DNA of 64,000 bases from Caballeronia calidae (lineage in GTDB: Bacteria; Pseudomonadota; Gammaproteobacteria; Burkholderiales; Burkholderiaceae). The notes beneath the pieces are model-generated. The model made no database searches. It was not told the DNA's origin and was given only the letters and a program-made list of their open reading frames with translations. Shown here in pieces: positions 7,454-16,196 of the stretch. Both the position numbers and the translations under genes were made by a program. Where the stretch lies: contig NZ_FCOX02000021.1 of the NCBI RefSeq assembly GCF_900044055.2, positions 1-64,000 on the forward strand. Reading direction: 5' to 3'. Positions within the stretch are counted from its first letter, which is position 1. Every line of letters starts with the position of its first letter.

Positions 7454-8842
7454 TTATCGGCTGTGCGACGCGCCGGGTTCGCCGAGATCCCAGAACACGC
7501 CGGTCATCAGTTGCAGGGCCTCGCGCATGACCGGCGCGAGCACGTGTTCGTCGGGCGCGTGCTGGCGGCAGCCGGGATACGAGTGCGGAATCCAGATGGT
7601 CGGCAGGCCAAGCGTGTCCGCGAAGCATTCGTTGGGAATCGTGCCGCCCAGGTTCGGCAACAGTGTGACGCGCTTGCCGGTCGATGCCTCGATCGAACGC
7701 TCGGTGAACGCGACCCACGGGTCGTCCGGATCGAGCCGAGTCGCGCCGCCGGACGCCTCGATCGTCACCTCGATATCTTCGAAGCCTTCGCGCGCCAGAT
7801 GCGCTTCGATCAGCTCCTTCGCGCGCTTCCACTCTGTGCCGACCACGAAGCGCAACTGGCACACCGCCTCAGCGGCGGCCGGAATCGCGCTGACCGCATT
7901 GGCGACGTTGCCTGACTGCATCGCGAGCACTTCGAGCGTGTTCCACGCGAAGACGCGTTCGGCAGCCGTGAGGCCGGGTTCGCCCCAGTTCGGCGACAAC
8001 GGCGGATCGCCCGCGTCCGTGCCGATTTCCAGATGCGCGACGCGCTCGCGCACCTGCGGCGGAATCGGCGGTGGCAAGAGGGCGTTGATGCGAATGCGGC
8101 CGTGACCATCGACGAGACTCGCGAGCGCGTTGGCGAGCACCGTCGCGGGATTGGCGAGCACGCCGCCCCAGTTGCCCGAATGACGCGCGCCGAACGCATT
8201 GGCGATGCGCAACCGAAAGTGCAGCGCGCCGCGCGAGCCGAGAAACACGGTGGGCGCGGGCGCACGCTGGCGCGGACCATCCGATGCGATCAGCAGATCC
8301 GCCGACAGGCGCTCGCGCAGCATCGCGCAGACGGCGTCGAGTCCCGGCGAGCCGACTTCCTCGCCCATCTCGAAGATCATCTTCGCGTTGAAGCCGAGCT
8401 CGCCGCGCTCCGCGAACACCGCCGCGAGCGCGGCGAGATTGATGGAATGCTGCGCCTTGTTGTCGGCGATGCCGCGTCCGTACCATCGTTCGCCTTCGAC
8501 GCTCACGCGCCATGGCGAGCGCTCATGCGTCCAGTTGGCGTCGTCGCCGGCGACCACGTCGCCGTGGCCGTACAGCAGCACCGTAGGACGCGACGGCGAT
8601 TCGATGCGATTGCCGACGAGAAACGGCGGCATGCCCGCCACAGGGTTTTCCACTATCTCGCAGGTGAATCCGAGCGACGTCAGCGACGCTTCGATTTCTT
8701 CGCCGAGATAGCGGCGCAGCACCGGCGCGGCGTCCGCGCGCTGGCTTTCGGTGGCGAGCGCGACGCGTCGGTGGAGCGTGGCGAGAAATTCGCCGCTGTC
8801 GAAGTGCGATTGGGCGAGGGCGAGCGCGCTTTGTCGGGTCAT
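7454..8842 (-). CDS. M20-family metallopeptidase / N-acyl amino acid hydrolase
   Basis: The 462-residue dizinc amidohydrolase belongs to the ArgE/DapE/CPG2/carnosinase superfamily. Metal ligands are visible as H93 and D95 in YGHGDVV, D127 in GRGIADNK, and E161-E162 in EMGEEVGSP, with a C-terminal His in IPHSYPGCRQH. No signal peptide, so cytoplasmic. The start at 8842 (MTRQSALALAQ) is chosen over an upstream in-frame ATG at 8908, which would overlap the operator. It is the first gene of the catabolic run and diverges from lysR. Its probable job is to release an amino acid or aromatic from an amide or dipeptide before the kynureninase-like enzyme acts, which is inference from order. Confidence 0.86.
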   Translation of the reverse strand: MTRQSALALAQSHFDSGEFLATLHRRVALATESQRADAAPVLRRYLGEEIEASLTSLGFTCEIVENPVAGMPPFLVGNRIESPSRPTVLLYGHGDVVAGDDANWTHERSPWRVSVEGERWYGRGIADNKAQHSINLAALAAVFAERGELGFNAKMIFEMGEEVGSPGLDAVCAMLRERLSADLLIASDGPRQRAPAPTVFLGSRGALHFRLRIANAFGARHSGNWGGVLANPATVLANALASLVDGHGRIRINALLPPPIPPQVRERVAHLEIGTDAGDPPLSPNWGEPGLTAAERVFAWNTLEVLAMQSGNVANAVSAIPAAAEAVCQLRFVVGTEWKRAKELIEAHLAREGFEDIEVTIEASGGATRLDPDDPWVAFTERSIEASTGKRVTLLPNLGGTIPNECFADTLGLPTIWIPHSYPGCRQHAPDEHVLAPVMREALQLMTGVFWDLGEPGASHSR

Positions 8843-8902
8843 GTCGATGAAGTGATGTAAGGCGAGTGACACCAGATTAGCGCCGTGCGAGTATTCGTGT
8901 AT

Positions 8903-8929
8903 TCGCAATCAAACAAGGTACGTTTGCGT
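8903..8929. promoter_or_regulatory. Putative LysR operator in the M20/lysR divergent promoter
   Basis: TCGCAA (8903-8908), 15 bp, TTGCGT (8924-8929): the same arrangement as the porin-upstream site at 1617-1643, with only the last base breaking symmetry. It lies 61 bp from the M20 start and 36 bp from the lysR start, the usual place for autoregulation and activation by a LysR-type protein. Confidence 0.65.
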
Positions 8930-8964
8930 TTTTCTCAAACCTTGCAAACCCTGGCGTCATTGTC

Positions 8965-9870
8965 ATGCGCAAGCTGCTGGAGCCGTCGCTTTACTATTTT
9001 TCGGTCGTGGCTCAGGCCGGTTCACTGACGTCGGCGACGGAGAAGCTCGGGTTGACCGTCTCCGCGCTGAGCAGGCATATCGCCAAGCTCGAAGGCGACA
9101 TCGGCGTGCCGCTGTTCGAACGCCATGCGCGCGGCATGGTTCTGTCGCATGCCGGCCGGGTGTTGCTGCGCCACGCGCAGCGCACGCTGTCGGATGCACA
9201 AGCCGCCTTCGAGGAGATTCAGGGCGAGGAGCAACGCCGCGCGCGCACGCTCACGATCGCTTGCACCGAAGGATTTGCGTTCGACTTTCTTCCCGTGTCG
9301 CTGGGCGCTTTCCGTCTCGAGCATCCGGATATCATGATTCAGCTCGAGGTGGTGTCGTCGGAGCGGGCGAGCCAGTTGCTGTTGTCGGGCGAGGCGTCGC
9401 TCGCGCTCGCATTCAGCTTCAAGCCGGAGGCGGGCGTCACCGTGCAATACACGCAGCCCGCGCCCGTCATGGCTTTGATGCACGAGACGCATCCACTCGC
9501 GAGAAAGACGAAGGTCTCACTGAAGGATCTGACCGGATATCCCGTGCTTCTCCAGGACAAGGGCACAACCAACCGGCAGCTCTTCGACATCGCGTGCAAT
9601 GTCGAGAACATCGAGATTGTGCCGATGATGACGAGCCGCTACGTCGCGGCGCTGTATCGCTTCGCACTCGAGGTGCCGGAGGCAATCATGCCGTCCGGGT
9701 ATGTGTCAGTTGCGAAGCGGTTGGGCGTGGACGGCATGAAGGCCAAGCCGTTCGACAACGCTCTCCTTACACAGCGCCGTCTGCAGGTGTTGACGCTTGC
9801 GGGGCGTAGTTTGGACGATCTTGCTTTGTCATGTCTCGAATGGATCATTCGCGATTTGAAGCAGGCGTGA
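8965..9870 (+). CDS. LysR-family transcriptional regulator
   Basis: 301 residues. The N-terminal winged helix (residues 8-66) has SLTSATEKLGLTVSALSRHIAKLE and VPLFERHARGMVLSHAGR. The effector-binding domain runs from about 90 to the end and begins TLTIACTEGFAFDFLP. It is divergent from the M20 peptidase gene across a 122-bp region holding an inverted-repeat operator that also occurs upstream of the porin at 342-1523. It very likely controls the whole minus-strand catabolic run plus the porin; whether it activates or represses cannot be read from sequence. Downstream there is no gene in the same direction for about 860 bp. Confidence 0.93.
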   Translation: MRKLLEPSLYYFSVVAQAGSLTSATEKLGLTVSALSRHIAKLEGDIGVPLFERHARGMVLSHAGRVLLRHAQRTLSDAQAAFEEIQGEEQRRARTLTIACTEGFAFDFLPVSLGAFRLEHPDIMIQLEVVSSERASQLLLSGEASLALAFSFKPEAGVTVQYTQPAPVMALMHETHPLARKTKVSLKDLTGYPVLLQDKGTTNRQLFDIACNVENIEIVPMMTSRYVAALYRFALEVPEAIMPSGYVSVAKRLGVDGMKAKPFDNALLTQRRLQVLTLAGRSLDDLALSCLEWIIRDLKQA

Positions 9871-10730
9871 ACTTCGGATTTTACATAAGCCTAAAACGAA
9901 AAGTCGGTAGCATACCGAACGGACCTGCCCCTACTTAATCGCGCCGCTGCCCTAACACGAATGAATCTCGCTTCTACCGAGGAGACCTCTATGTATTTCG
10001 GTCGCTGCTGCTGCATCGGTGACACCATGCCTCTAGTGGCTCGAGTCCGACAACGAGACTCTCCTCGTCATATCCAACAACTCCGATGACGCGGAATGAC
10101 CTCCGTCAGGCGGGGCATCGTCGTTCGGGTTTGTCATTTTAGGGTAACGAAGGGCGGTGCGAAGCACCTCCAAAAGACGTAGCACGCTAGCACGACGTCT
10201 TATGCCTTTGTGCAAGACGTGCATGTGCTGACTAAACTCAACGACGGTGCTACCCGAGTCCGCACGCGCCGGACAGCAATGCCGTGTGCGCGGCGTCGGT
10301 GCCGTAGACGCCAGGCTGTTCGATAATGCCCGCATGATTGCCCGCCTCATCCGCGATCGTCGGCACGCCGAGTGCGAGTTTTGCAACAGCGGCAGTGGAT
10401 CGGCCTTGCTTTATTGCCGTTCAACTCGGCTAAATACTTTCTTCACGAAGCGGATATTGAGTCTCTACGCGGCGAGATGTGGTTGTGACCGCATGGCGCA
10501 CGGGCTCGCATTGGAACCGCTCCACCGAAGCCATCTCGCGTCAGTGATCCTGAAAGTACCAAAGGACATTGACCACAACGTCTGCCTGTGCTCCAGGCGC
10601 TTTACGTCCCGCTTTTCCCTTTTCGACACCAACCGATGTTCCTTGAAACGGACGCATCGCGAATCTATCCTCGTTGACTGAAGGTGAGTCGCGCGCCATG
10701 CGCGGTTGCTGTCACTCGAAGGAGATGCGC
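9871..10730. other. Intergenic stretch with degenerate coding-like fragments
   Basis: No convincing intact gene. A 32-codon reading frame at 9991-10089 (+) has an excellent ribosome site (GAGGAGACC 6 bp before ATG) and encodes MYFGRCCCIGDTMPLVARVR and so on. It could be the surviving 5' end of a lost gene. On the minus strand at about 10247-10430 a frame reads AKLALGVPTIADEAGNHAG then IIEQPGVYGTDAAHTALLSG and then stops. It looks like real protein sequence, with a VYGTD segment like that of the amidohydrolase at 24819, but has no start or end. I read the region as decayed DNA. Confidence 0.4.
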
Positions 10731-11096
10731 ATGCGTCGCTTACTCATTCTTGCACTCTCTCTTTTTCTAAGCGCTACTCCGCTTCATTCAGGTGCTGGAG
10801 ACAAGGATGGGGACCGACAGCGAAACGACGAACACCGCGCCCTCAAGCTTTTTGATGCGCACGGGAAGCTTATTGGACGCTTGGCATCTTACGGCGGCTA
10901 CGACGGTGTCTTCCTGTCGATCGACGGCGTGCTGGTCTTCGCCCAAATCACCCGCTTGAACAGCAATTTCCATGCGTACGATTCGGCAAAATTTCAATGG
11001 TTAGACTCGTTCTTGCTCCCTTACTCGAATCCTACGTGCAGCGGGTCGCCGGTCATTCTGACCGACACAGGGCCGCGGCCGTCCGTCGCCATGTGA
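10731..11096 (+). CDS. Small secreted protein of unknown function (interrupted by TGA)
   Basis: A strong GAAGGAG site lies 6 bp before the ATG at 10731. The 121-residue product begins with a Sec signal peptide (RRLLILALSLFLSATPLHSG) and is therefore periplasmic or secreted. Its core LKLFDAHGKLIGRL... YDGVFLSIDGVLVF is clearly related to the next protein (11333-11617), so they form a paralogous pair in one transcription unit. The TGA at 11094 is followed in the same frame by 71 further sense codons up to TAG at 11310, suggesting the ancestral protein was about 193 residues long. Function unknown. Confidence 0.6.
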   Translation: MRRLLILALSLFLSATPLHSGAGDKDGDRQRNDEHRALKLFDAHGKLIGRLASYGGYDGVFLSIDGVLVFAQITRLNSNFHAYDSAKFQWLDSFLLPYSNPTCSGSPVILTDTGPRPSVAM

Positions 11097-11312
11097 AGAG
11101 GTGACGACGTCACACTGCTGATTGCGGGCGATACTGACTCGGCTGGCATTCAAATCGTAGCAGTCCTCGAAGGTACGAACTGCCACCCTCCCTCGGGCAG
11201 TGGACACATGCCGCCTTCCACGGCGCCCGTACCTGGATTCGCGGCCGAAACCAGCTATCCCTTAACGGCGCATTATCCCGAGCCGCTGACCATCAAGTAT
11301 GAATCGCCATAG
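11097..11312 (+). pseudogene. In-frame C-terminal extension beyond the TGA of the preceding gene
   Basis: Continuing the same reading frame through the TGA at 11094-11096 gives RGDDVTLLIAGDTDSAGIQI, then VAVLEGTNCHPPSGSGHM and a Pro-rich tail ending KYESP before TAG at 11310-11312. The unbroken frame and protein-like composition argue that it was once the C-terminal half of the secreted protein. Either a nonsense mutation or translational recoding would explain it; a mutation is the simpler view. Confidence 0.5.
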
Positions 11313-11332
11313 ATCGGCGAAGGAGGTGCCTC

Positions 11333-11617
11333 ATGTGTCGAGTTCTTCTTGTCCTGCTTGCTTTTTGTGCGAATGCAACCGCTGCCGACGACCGCTATCA
11401 ACGGCGCCATCATGGCAACGGCGAGCCGCGCCTGCCGGTGGTGTACGACGCGCAAGGCAAAGCGGTGGGCTTCCTTGAAGTCTACTCAGGTGCCAGCGGC
11501 GTGTTCTTGAACATAGAGGGTAGGCCCGTTTTCTTGGCTTCCGTTCGGCCGGTTGCTGTAAAAGGGTGGATAGAGTCATGGCGATTGTCTCCAACTGGCA
11601 ATCTCGGGGAGATGTGA
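11333..11617 (+). CDS. Small secreted protein, paralogue of the preceding one
   Basis: AAGGAGGT lies 5 bp before the ATG at 11333, a near-perfect ribosome site, and only 20 bp separate it from the end of the read-through frame before it. The 94-residue product has a signal peptide (RVLLVLLAFCANATA) and the block VVYDAQGKAVGFLEVYSGAS then GVFLNIEGRPVF, matching the paralogue's YDGVFLSIDGVLVF. It lacks the long C-terminal part of the paralogue, so it may itself be shortened by a frameshift near 11610. No known family recognised. Confidence 0.55.
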   Translation: MCRVLLVLLAFCANATAADDRYQRRHHGNGEPRLPVVYDAQGKAVGFLEVYSGASGVFLNIEGRPVFLASVRPVAVKGWIESWRLSPTGNLGEM

Positions 11618-12654
11618 CTTTCAGGTCAGATGATTCCTCTGACTTCGCTCACCCTTTATTGCTCCGGTCCAAAACGACGAGATCAATCAGAAGGGTGAGT
11701 GCTTCTCCCTGTGGTCGGAGCATCGTTCATACCAGCATGGAAGTGTGATCCGTGTCGACGTGGTCGGCCACGGAAATTCAGCCAGCTCACAAGACGAGCC
11801 GACTCCGCACGAAGCGGGTCGTGCCACGACTCAATCGGTGTACGCTTCTGATCCCAACGCAGCGCTTCCTTGTGCGCGTCAAAACAGGCCGTTTCGGCAT
11901 CAGACGGTTCCGTCAAAACTCGTAGTTGATCGACATGGCGCACCAGGCATTCGTCTTCGATTTGGGCCATTGGACTTCGCACCGCAGCGTCCAAGATGCG
12001 CGTATTGGTGGGCGTGCGCGGCGATAGCGCGTGCGCGGATCACTCAATCGCCTGTCGGAAGCGCAAGTTAGCAGGTCTAGGAAGCGTGCCCGTCGGCGAG
12101 GGTCCCAACAACGCGGACAACATCGGACAACACCGCTTATTCGACCAGCGGCTTTCCGACCGGCTTCGAACATCCTGCCTGCTTTCCGAGTTACCTGAGC
12201 GACGCTCAGATTGAGAACGCACACTGGTCAAGCGCGGTCGCTGACAGGTTTGGCGGAGGTTGGGGCGCGGGGAAGTCGAAACCGCGACGGTGCGGGCTCG
12301 CCGGCGTAAGTTCTCTGCAAGCATGCCGTCAACGGTTCCATGAAGCGAGTACTTGAAGCTCCGCTCGTCGCTCCGACAAGACTCTGATCATTTCAGCTGT
12401 GTCCATCCGCCTGATAGCGACAGCTGTCACCTCTCGCCGAGCTACCCCCACGGATTCGACGCGGCGCGCCAGTGCCGCGCCTCGGTCGCGCGTTGATGCG
12501 TTTTAAGCCTTCCTTAAGCGGCGCGGCCTATTTTTTAAGCGTCAGTTTGAAGCCCACGCATTGTTCAAAGCGCCGATACGATAACGCAAGGGGAATTCGA
12601 GCGTCCGCGGCGGCAGTCGAGTTTTGGGCCGCATACTTGCAGGAGGAAAAAGCC
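11618..12654. other. Long non-coding or decayed stretch
   Basis: Several overlapping frames of 60-110 codons occur on both strands but none has a ribosome site together with a recognisable domain. A plus-strand frame at about 12080-12345 contains FEHPACFPSYLSDAQIENAH then WSSAVADRFGGGWGAGKS, which reads like authentic protein but has no start and is not recognised. I see no promoter or terminator I would defend apart from the strong ribosome site for yfdX at its end. Confidence 0.35.
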
Positions 12655-13386
12655 ATGAAAAGGCATCAGTTTATCCCTGTCACCTGCGCATTATTTACCG
12701 CCGCTGTTTGCGGAACGACCGTGCAGGCAGCTGAGTCTCCGCGCAACGTCGCGGCGGACATGGGCAAGGTCTCGGGGAAGGGAAACGAGGCGTTCCAGCA
12801 GATCGAACTCGCGCGCCTCGCAATCTTCAACGGTCAGGGGGCGAAGGCCGCCACGCTTGTGAAAGCCGCCCAGAAATCGCTGCTGCAAGCGCAGGCGGAC
12901 AATACTGCGTTTTCGGCCGCTGAAAAGGATCTGAAACTTCCGCCTTCGGCGTCCAGCATGCCGCGCAATGAACCGGACGTCGCTCGCGTTTCGCGGACCA
13001 TGGTGTGGCTTCCGGTGGGCGCGGACGTCACTATCACGGACAAGCTCGCTCAGCCTTCCGGGAAATCAAGAGCCGTGGCATCAGCAAATGAGCACATCAA
13101 GCAAGGTCAGCGGGATCAGGCGCTTAACGCGTTGAAGGTCGCGAACATCAACGTCGCGTACACGATGGAACTCGTGCCGCTCAAACTGGTGATGGCCGAC
13201 GTCGACGATGCTGCGAGGCTGATCTCCCGGCACAAGTACTATGAAGCCAACGACGCTCTGCACGAGGCGCTCGCGAGCGTACGGTATGACTGGGTCGATC
13301 TCGACGCCGTTCCGCAGCCGGCCTCGACCGCGCAAATGGCCGCGAAAACCGCGGACCATCCCGCTTCATCCACGAGCACGCGGTAA
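12655..13386 (+). CDS. yfdX: YfdX-family periplasmic protein
   Basis: 243 residues starting at 12655 with AGGAGG 8 bp upstream; an in-frame ATG at 12472 is rejected because it precedes the ribosome site and would mask the signal peptide (FIPVTCALFTAAVCGTTVQA). The mature part has the YfdX pattern: a helical first half with AFQQIELARLAIFNGQGAKA then ATLVKAAQKSLLQA, a central WLPVGADVTITD strand segment, then a second helical half ending in ALASVRYDWVDLDAVP. In enterobacteria YfdX is linked to the EvgA acid/envelope stress regulon; its molecular role is unsettled. Here it stands alone, upstream of a TDT transporter. Confidence 0.88.
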   Translation: MKRHQFIPVTCALFTAAVCGTTVQAAESPRNVAADMGKVSGKGNEAFQQIELARLAIFNGQGAKAATLVKAAQKSLLQAQADNTAFSAAEKDLKLPPSASSMPRNEPDVARVSRTMVWLPVGADVTITDKLAQPSGKSRAVASANEHIKQGQRDQALNALKVANINVAYTMELVPLKLVMADVDDAARLISRHKYYEANDALHEALASVRYDWVDLDAVPQPASTAQMAAKTADHPASSTSTR

Positions 13387-13563
13387 AGGCTCCAAAATGT
13401 GTGGTAGCTCCGGACTGCGCCCGCTGTTGAGTTGCGGGCCGGGATCCAGTCGAAGAGTTGCCGCGCGCCTGTTCAGCGATAATAGCAGCCTTGATCTGGC
13501 TGCCGCACGCTCGCCGCGAGCGGAGCGGGACATCTTTGACATGAGGCTCCCCCGGAGCGGTAA

Positions 13564-14619
13564 ATGCCGGCGGTAAATCCGTGCGAATTCCGGCTGCAGG
13601 TATTTCCCACGACAGCCTTCGCGATGGTCATGGCGACGGGCATCGTCTCGATCGCCGCGCGACTGCTCGGCTACGACATCATTGGGTGGGTTCTTCTCGG
13701 CATCAATGCGGTGAGTTGGCCTGCATTGCTTGCTATCAATCTATGCCGTCTGTTGCTCTATCCCCGTGCGGTGCATGCCGACATCGTCGACCACGGCCGG
13801 GGACCGGGGTTTCTCACGCTCGTTGCGGCGACCGCCGCGCTCGGCAGTCAACTATCGGCGTATCGCGTCCTGCAACCCGCGGTGCCCTGGTTGCTCGGGC
13901 TCGCGGCCGCGATGTGGTTCGTGATTACCTATGCGTTTCTCAGCGCAATGACGATTGGGCAAAGAAAGCCCGGTCTGCATACCGGGCTCAACGGGACCTG
14001 GCTGCTGCTGGTCGTCGCGACCGAGTCGATTGCCGTTCTTGCGACCGCCGTGTCGCAGATGAAGGGCGACGCTACGCCACTGCTCGATTTGCTCGCACTC
14101 GGCGCATGGCTGCTCGGCGGTGTGCTGTACATGATCCTGATCACGCTGATTTTCTATCGATGGTGCTTCGTGCCAATGACGGCCGCCGACCTGACGGAGC
14201 CATGGTGGATCAACATGGGCGCGATGGCCATTACCACATTGGCGGGCAGCGACCTCATTCTGGCGGCGCATAACGTGGCGGGTTGGCCGGGCGACGACCG
14301 AGTGGTGCTTCGGATACTGACAACCGCATGCTGGGTCTTGGCGACGTTCTGGATTCCTCTGCTTGTTGCGCTCTACATCGAGAAGCACGTGATCGTTGGC
14401 GAGCCGGTTCGCTATACGGTGGCTGAATGGTCTGTCGTCTTTCCACTCGGCATGTACTCCGCCGCGACCCATCTGTACGCAGAGGCCACCGGGCTTCACG
14501 TTCTCGGCTACGTGGCTCGTGTGGCCGTACTCGTTGCCTTCGTGGCGTGGGCGCTAGCGTCGATCGGACTGCTACGCTCGACGCTGTGCTCGGCGCTGTG
14601 CTCGGTCAAGAGGAAGTGA
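13564..14619 (+). CDS. TDT-family transporter (tellurite-resistance/dicarboxylate, SLAC1-like)
   Basis: 351 residues with about ten membrane helices. It opens with FPTTAFAMVMATGIVSIAAR, the characteristic first helix of the TehA/SLAC1/Mae1 family, and ends with a basic tail. The family includes anion channels and exporters for malate, sulfite and tellurite-linked substrates; the substrate here is unknown. GGAG lies about 9 bp before the ATG at 13564. It follows yfdX by 177 bp in the same direction and may or may not share its transcript. Confidence 0.82.
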   Translation: MPAVNPCEFRLQVFPTTAFAMVMATGIVSIAARLLGYDIIGWVLLGINAVSWPALLAINLCRLLLYPRAVHADIVDHGRGPGFLTLVAATAALGSQLSAYRVLQPAVPWLLGLAAAMWFVITYAFLSAMTIGQRKPGLHTGLNGTWLLLVVATESIAVLATAVSQMKGDATPLLDLLALGAWLLGGVLYMILITLIFYRWCFVPMTAADLTEPWWINMGAMAITTLAGSDLILAAHNVAGWPGDDRVVLRILTTACWVLATFWIPLLVALYIEKHVIVGEPVRYTVAEWSVVFPLGMYSAATHLYAEATGLHVLGYVARVAVLVAFVAWALASIGLLRSTLCSALCSVKRK

Positions 14620-14783
14620 CGGCTTCTACGCAATGCCTGGCAGTGGTCTGAGGGTGGTTCGCTCAACGCCAGTTGAAGCCGCGATGGCAAACAATTCCGT
14701 CTGGAAAGTTCTTCCTGCGCCGCTTTCCACGCGGATAACAAGGCTACCCTTCAATCCTCGATCCCGCGCGCCACTGCACGGAT

Positions 14784-15125
14784 ATACGCTGCAACTGGAG
14801 CGGTACATGGTGCCGCACCTCAACTGCGGGATCATGCTGTTCGAAAACGCAGACCTGGACCGCACTGCGGGCGAGCGTCTGAATAACGCGGTGCAGTTCA
14901 ACAGCGTGAGCTTCGGCGGGATTGACCTTCGGCGCCATGCATTTGTTCGGGCAGATTGTCGGCACCTCGTCGACCAATGTTGGACGCGCCTACAGCGGCA
15001 ACGTCCAACATAGCTACGGACCGTCTTCCACGGCGCTGGTAGGTGCGGTGGAGGCCGTTCTACTGCCGAAGCGGCTATTTGTCGGCTGTGCGCCCTTCAG
15101 TATGTGCGTTCCCGGGATGCTCGAT
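14784..15125 (+). pseudogene. Porin-locus fragment: deletion derivative of the 32.8-34.0 kb copy
   Basis: Positions 14784-15041 match 32826-33079 (inside the porin at 32471) nearly base for base. By hand I count roughly fourteen differences, including a one-base insertion in GGCGGGATTGACC that breaks the porin frame. At about 15041 the match jumps to 33927-34011, the 3' part of the small ORF downstream of that porin. An internal stretch of about 850 bp is thus missing relative to the other copy, and the short shared GGT at the joint fits recombination at microhomology. There is no promoter, signal peptide or C-terminus. This is a duplicated, then deleted and mutated, piece of the porin locus. 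Confidence 0.85.
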
Positions 15126-15127
15126 GA

Positions 15128-15318
15128 ACCAAAAAGTGTGAGGCACCCAAACCGTAAGCCGCTTCACTCATGCCAAGTGCATGAACCATCTCCAGCTTTG
15201 CAAAGCCGACGTTCTGACCGTCGATGAATGCGATCAAAAACATAACGACAAGAAGCGGCATGAGTCGCCATGCCATCTTTCCCATAACTTGTTGTTCTGA
15301 CAAAGTTGATTGATGCAT
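15128..15318 (-). pseudogene. 5' fragment of an MFS permease gene
   Basis: A good ribosome site (AGGAGAC) precedes the ATG at 15318, and the first 60 codons encode the cytoplasmic N-terminus and first helix of an anion:cation symporter-type MFS permease (MAWRLMPLLVVMFLIAFIDG then QNVGFAKLEM, YGLGAS). The frame then meets the porin fragment at about 15130 and loses similarity. It lies 140 bp downstream of the solute-binding-like gene on the same strand, so it was probably the last gene of the prpF operon before a rearrangement cut it. Confidence 0.75.
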
Positions 15319-15458
15319 ACAGTCTCCTGAAATACCTGGGCGAATGGAGGCCTACGCGGGGATTGCGCGAGCGTCCAGTTCCTTGATTAGCTTGGGGCGC
15401 TTTTATGGCGCAAGGGCGCCCTCTTGATTGTCAGACCGGCGTCAGGTGCTGAACCCTC

Positions 15459-16196
15459 TCAATCAGCGATTGATGCGCCAGTGATCCGATACTTGCGCAT
15501 CGCGGCGGCGACTGTTCCGTCTTGTTTTAGCTGAGTAACAAAGGCATTGAGCCAGTCTGCGGCTCGCGGACCCCGATCTTTGCCAATGCCCATAGCCTGG
15601 CGAATGACCATGAAACTATCCTCGATAAGTCGAAGGCCTCCCAGCCTCGCTGCATCGAATTCCAGTTGTTGCCGTACGCCCGCTGCTACGTCGAGTCCTT
15701 CTCGTAGGAAGGTGTTCACGACTTCAGGGGAAGTGGAGCCGCGTATTATTTGAGCGCTCTTCAGTTCTCGGGTCAGGAACAGGTCGTATGCGCTGCCGCT
15801 TCCAACGGCCACGCGGACGCCCTCACGATCGACTTCGGTTTTACTGAGAATCGGCGACTCAGAGCGGACGAGGTAGTTGCCTTCAATCAGGAGGTAAGGG
15901 TCGGTAAAGGCGATTTCTCGACCACGAATCGGATCAATGGCGAAGAAACCGACGTCCACATCGCCAGCGCCGACCGCGGTTACCACTTTTCCTGCGGCGT
16001 CAAAGGGTACCAGACGCAATGGCGTGTCCAGGGCCGCCGCGAGTCGTTCAGCGATCTCAACTGAGATACCTTGCGGGGACCCTTGTTCGTTTCGCGAGGC
16101 GAGAATGGGATTTCCGAAGTTGACGGCCACTCGAAGGGTGCCGGAAGGCGCGAATGCCGACGTTATTTTGCCGTCGAGAGCTAGGTTCATACTCAT
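15459..16196 (-). CDS. Periplasmic solute-binding-fold protein without a signal peptide
   Basis: 245 residues with the extracellular solute-binding family 3 fold: APSGTLRVAVNFGNPILASR at the N-terminus, GISVEIAERLAAAL, VGFFAIDPIRGREIAFTDPY and RQAMGIGKDRG. No hydrophobic leader precedes it, and no permease or ATPase genes are near, so it is unlikely to serve an ABC importer. Signal-less or enzymatic members of this fold exist (for example cyclohexadienyl dehydratase), and an aconitate isomerase of binding-protein type has been reported from Pseudomonas. An enzymatic role is therefore possible here. The start ATG overlaps the prpF stop (ATGA), which implies translational coupling. A long in-frame extension to 17387 is an out-of-frame shadow of prpF and is rejected. 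Confidence 0.8.
   Translation of the reverse strand: MSMNLALDGKITSAFAPSGTLRVAVNFGNPILASRNEQGSPQGISVEIAERLAAALDTPLRLVPFDAAGKVVTAVGAGDVDVGFFAIDPIRGREIAFTDPYLLIEGNYLVRSESPILSKTEVDREGVRVAVGSGSAYDLFLTRELKSAQIIRGSTSPEVVNTFLREGLDVAAGVRQQLEFDAARLGGLRLIEDSFMVIRQAMGIGKDRGPRAADWLNAFVTQLKQDGTVAAAMRKYRITGASIAD

Noticed and set aside
10033..10386. 117-codon minus-strand frame
   Set aside because: Another frame over the same DNA (AKLALGVPTIADEAG...) looks more protein-like but is itself broken; no start site supports either.
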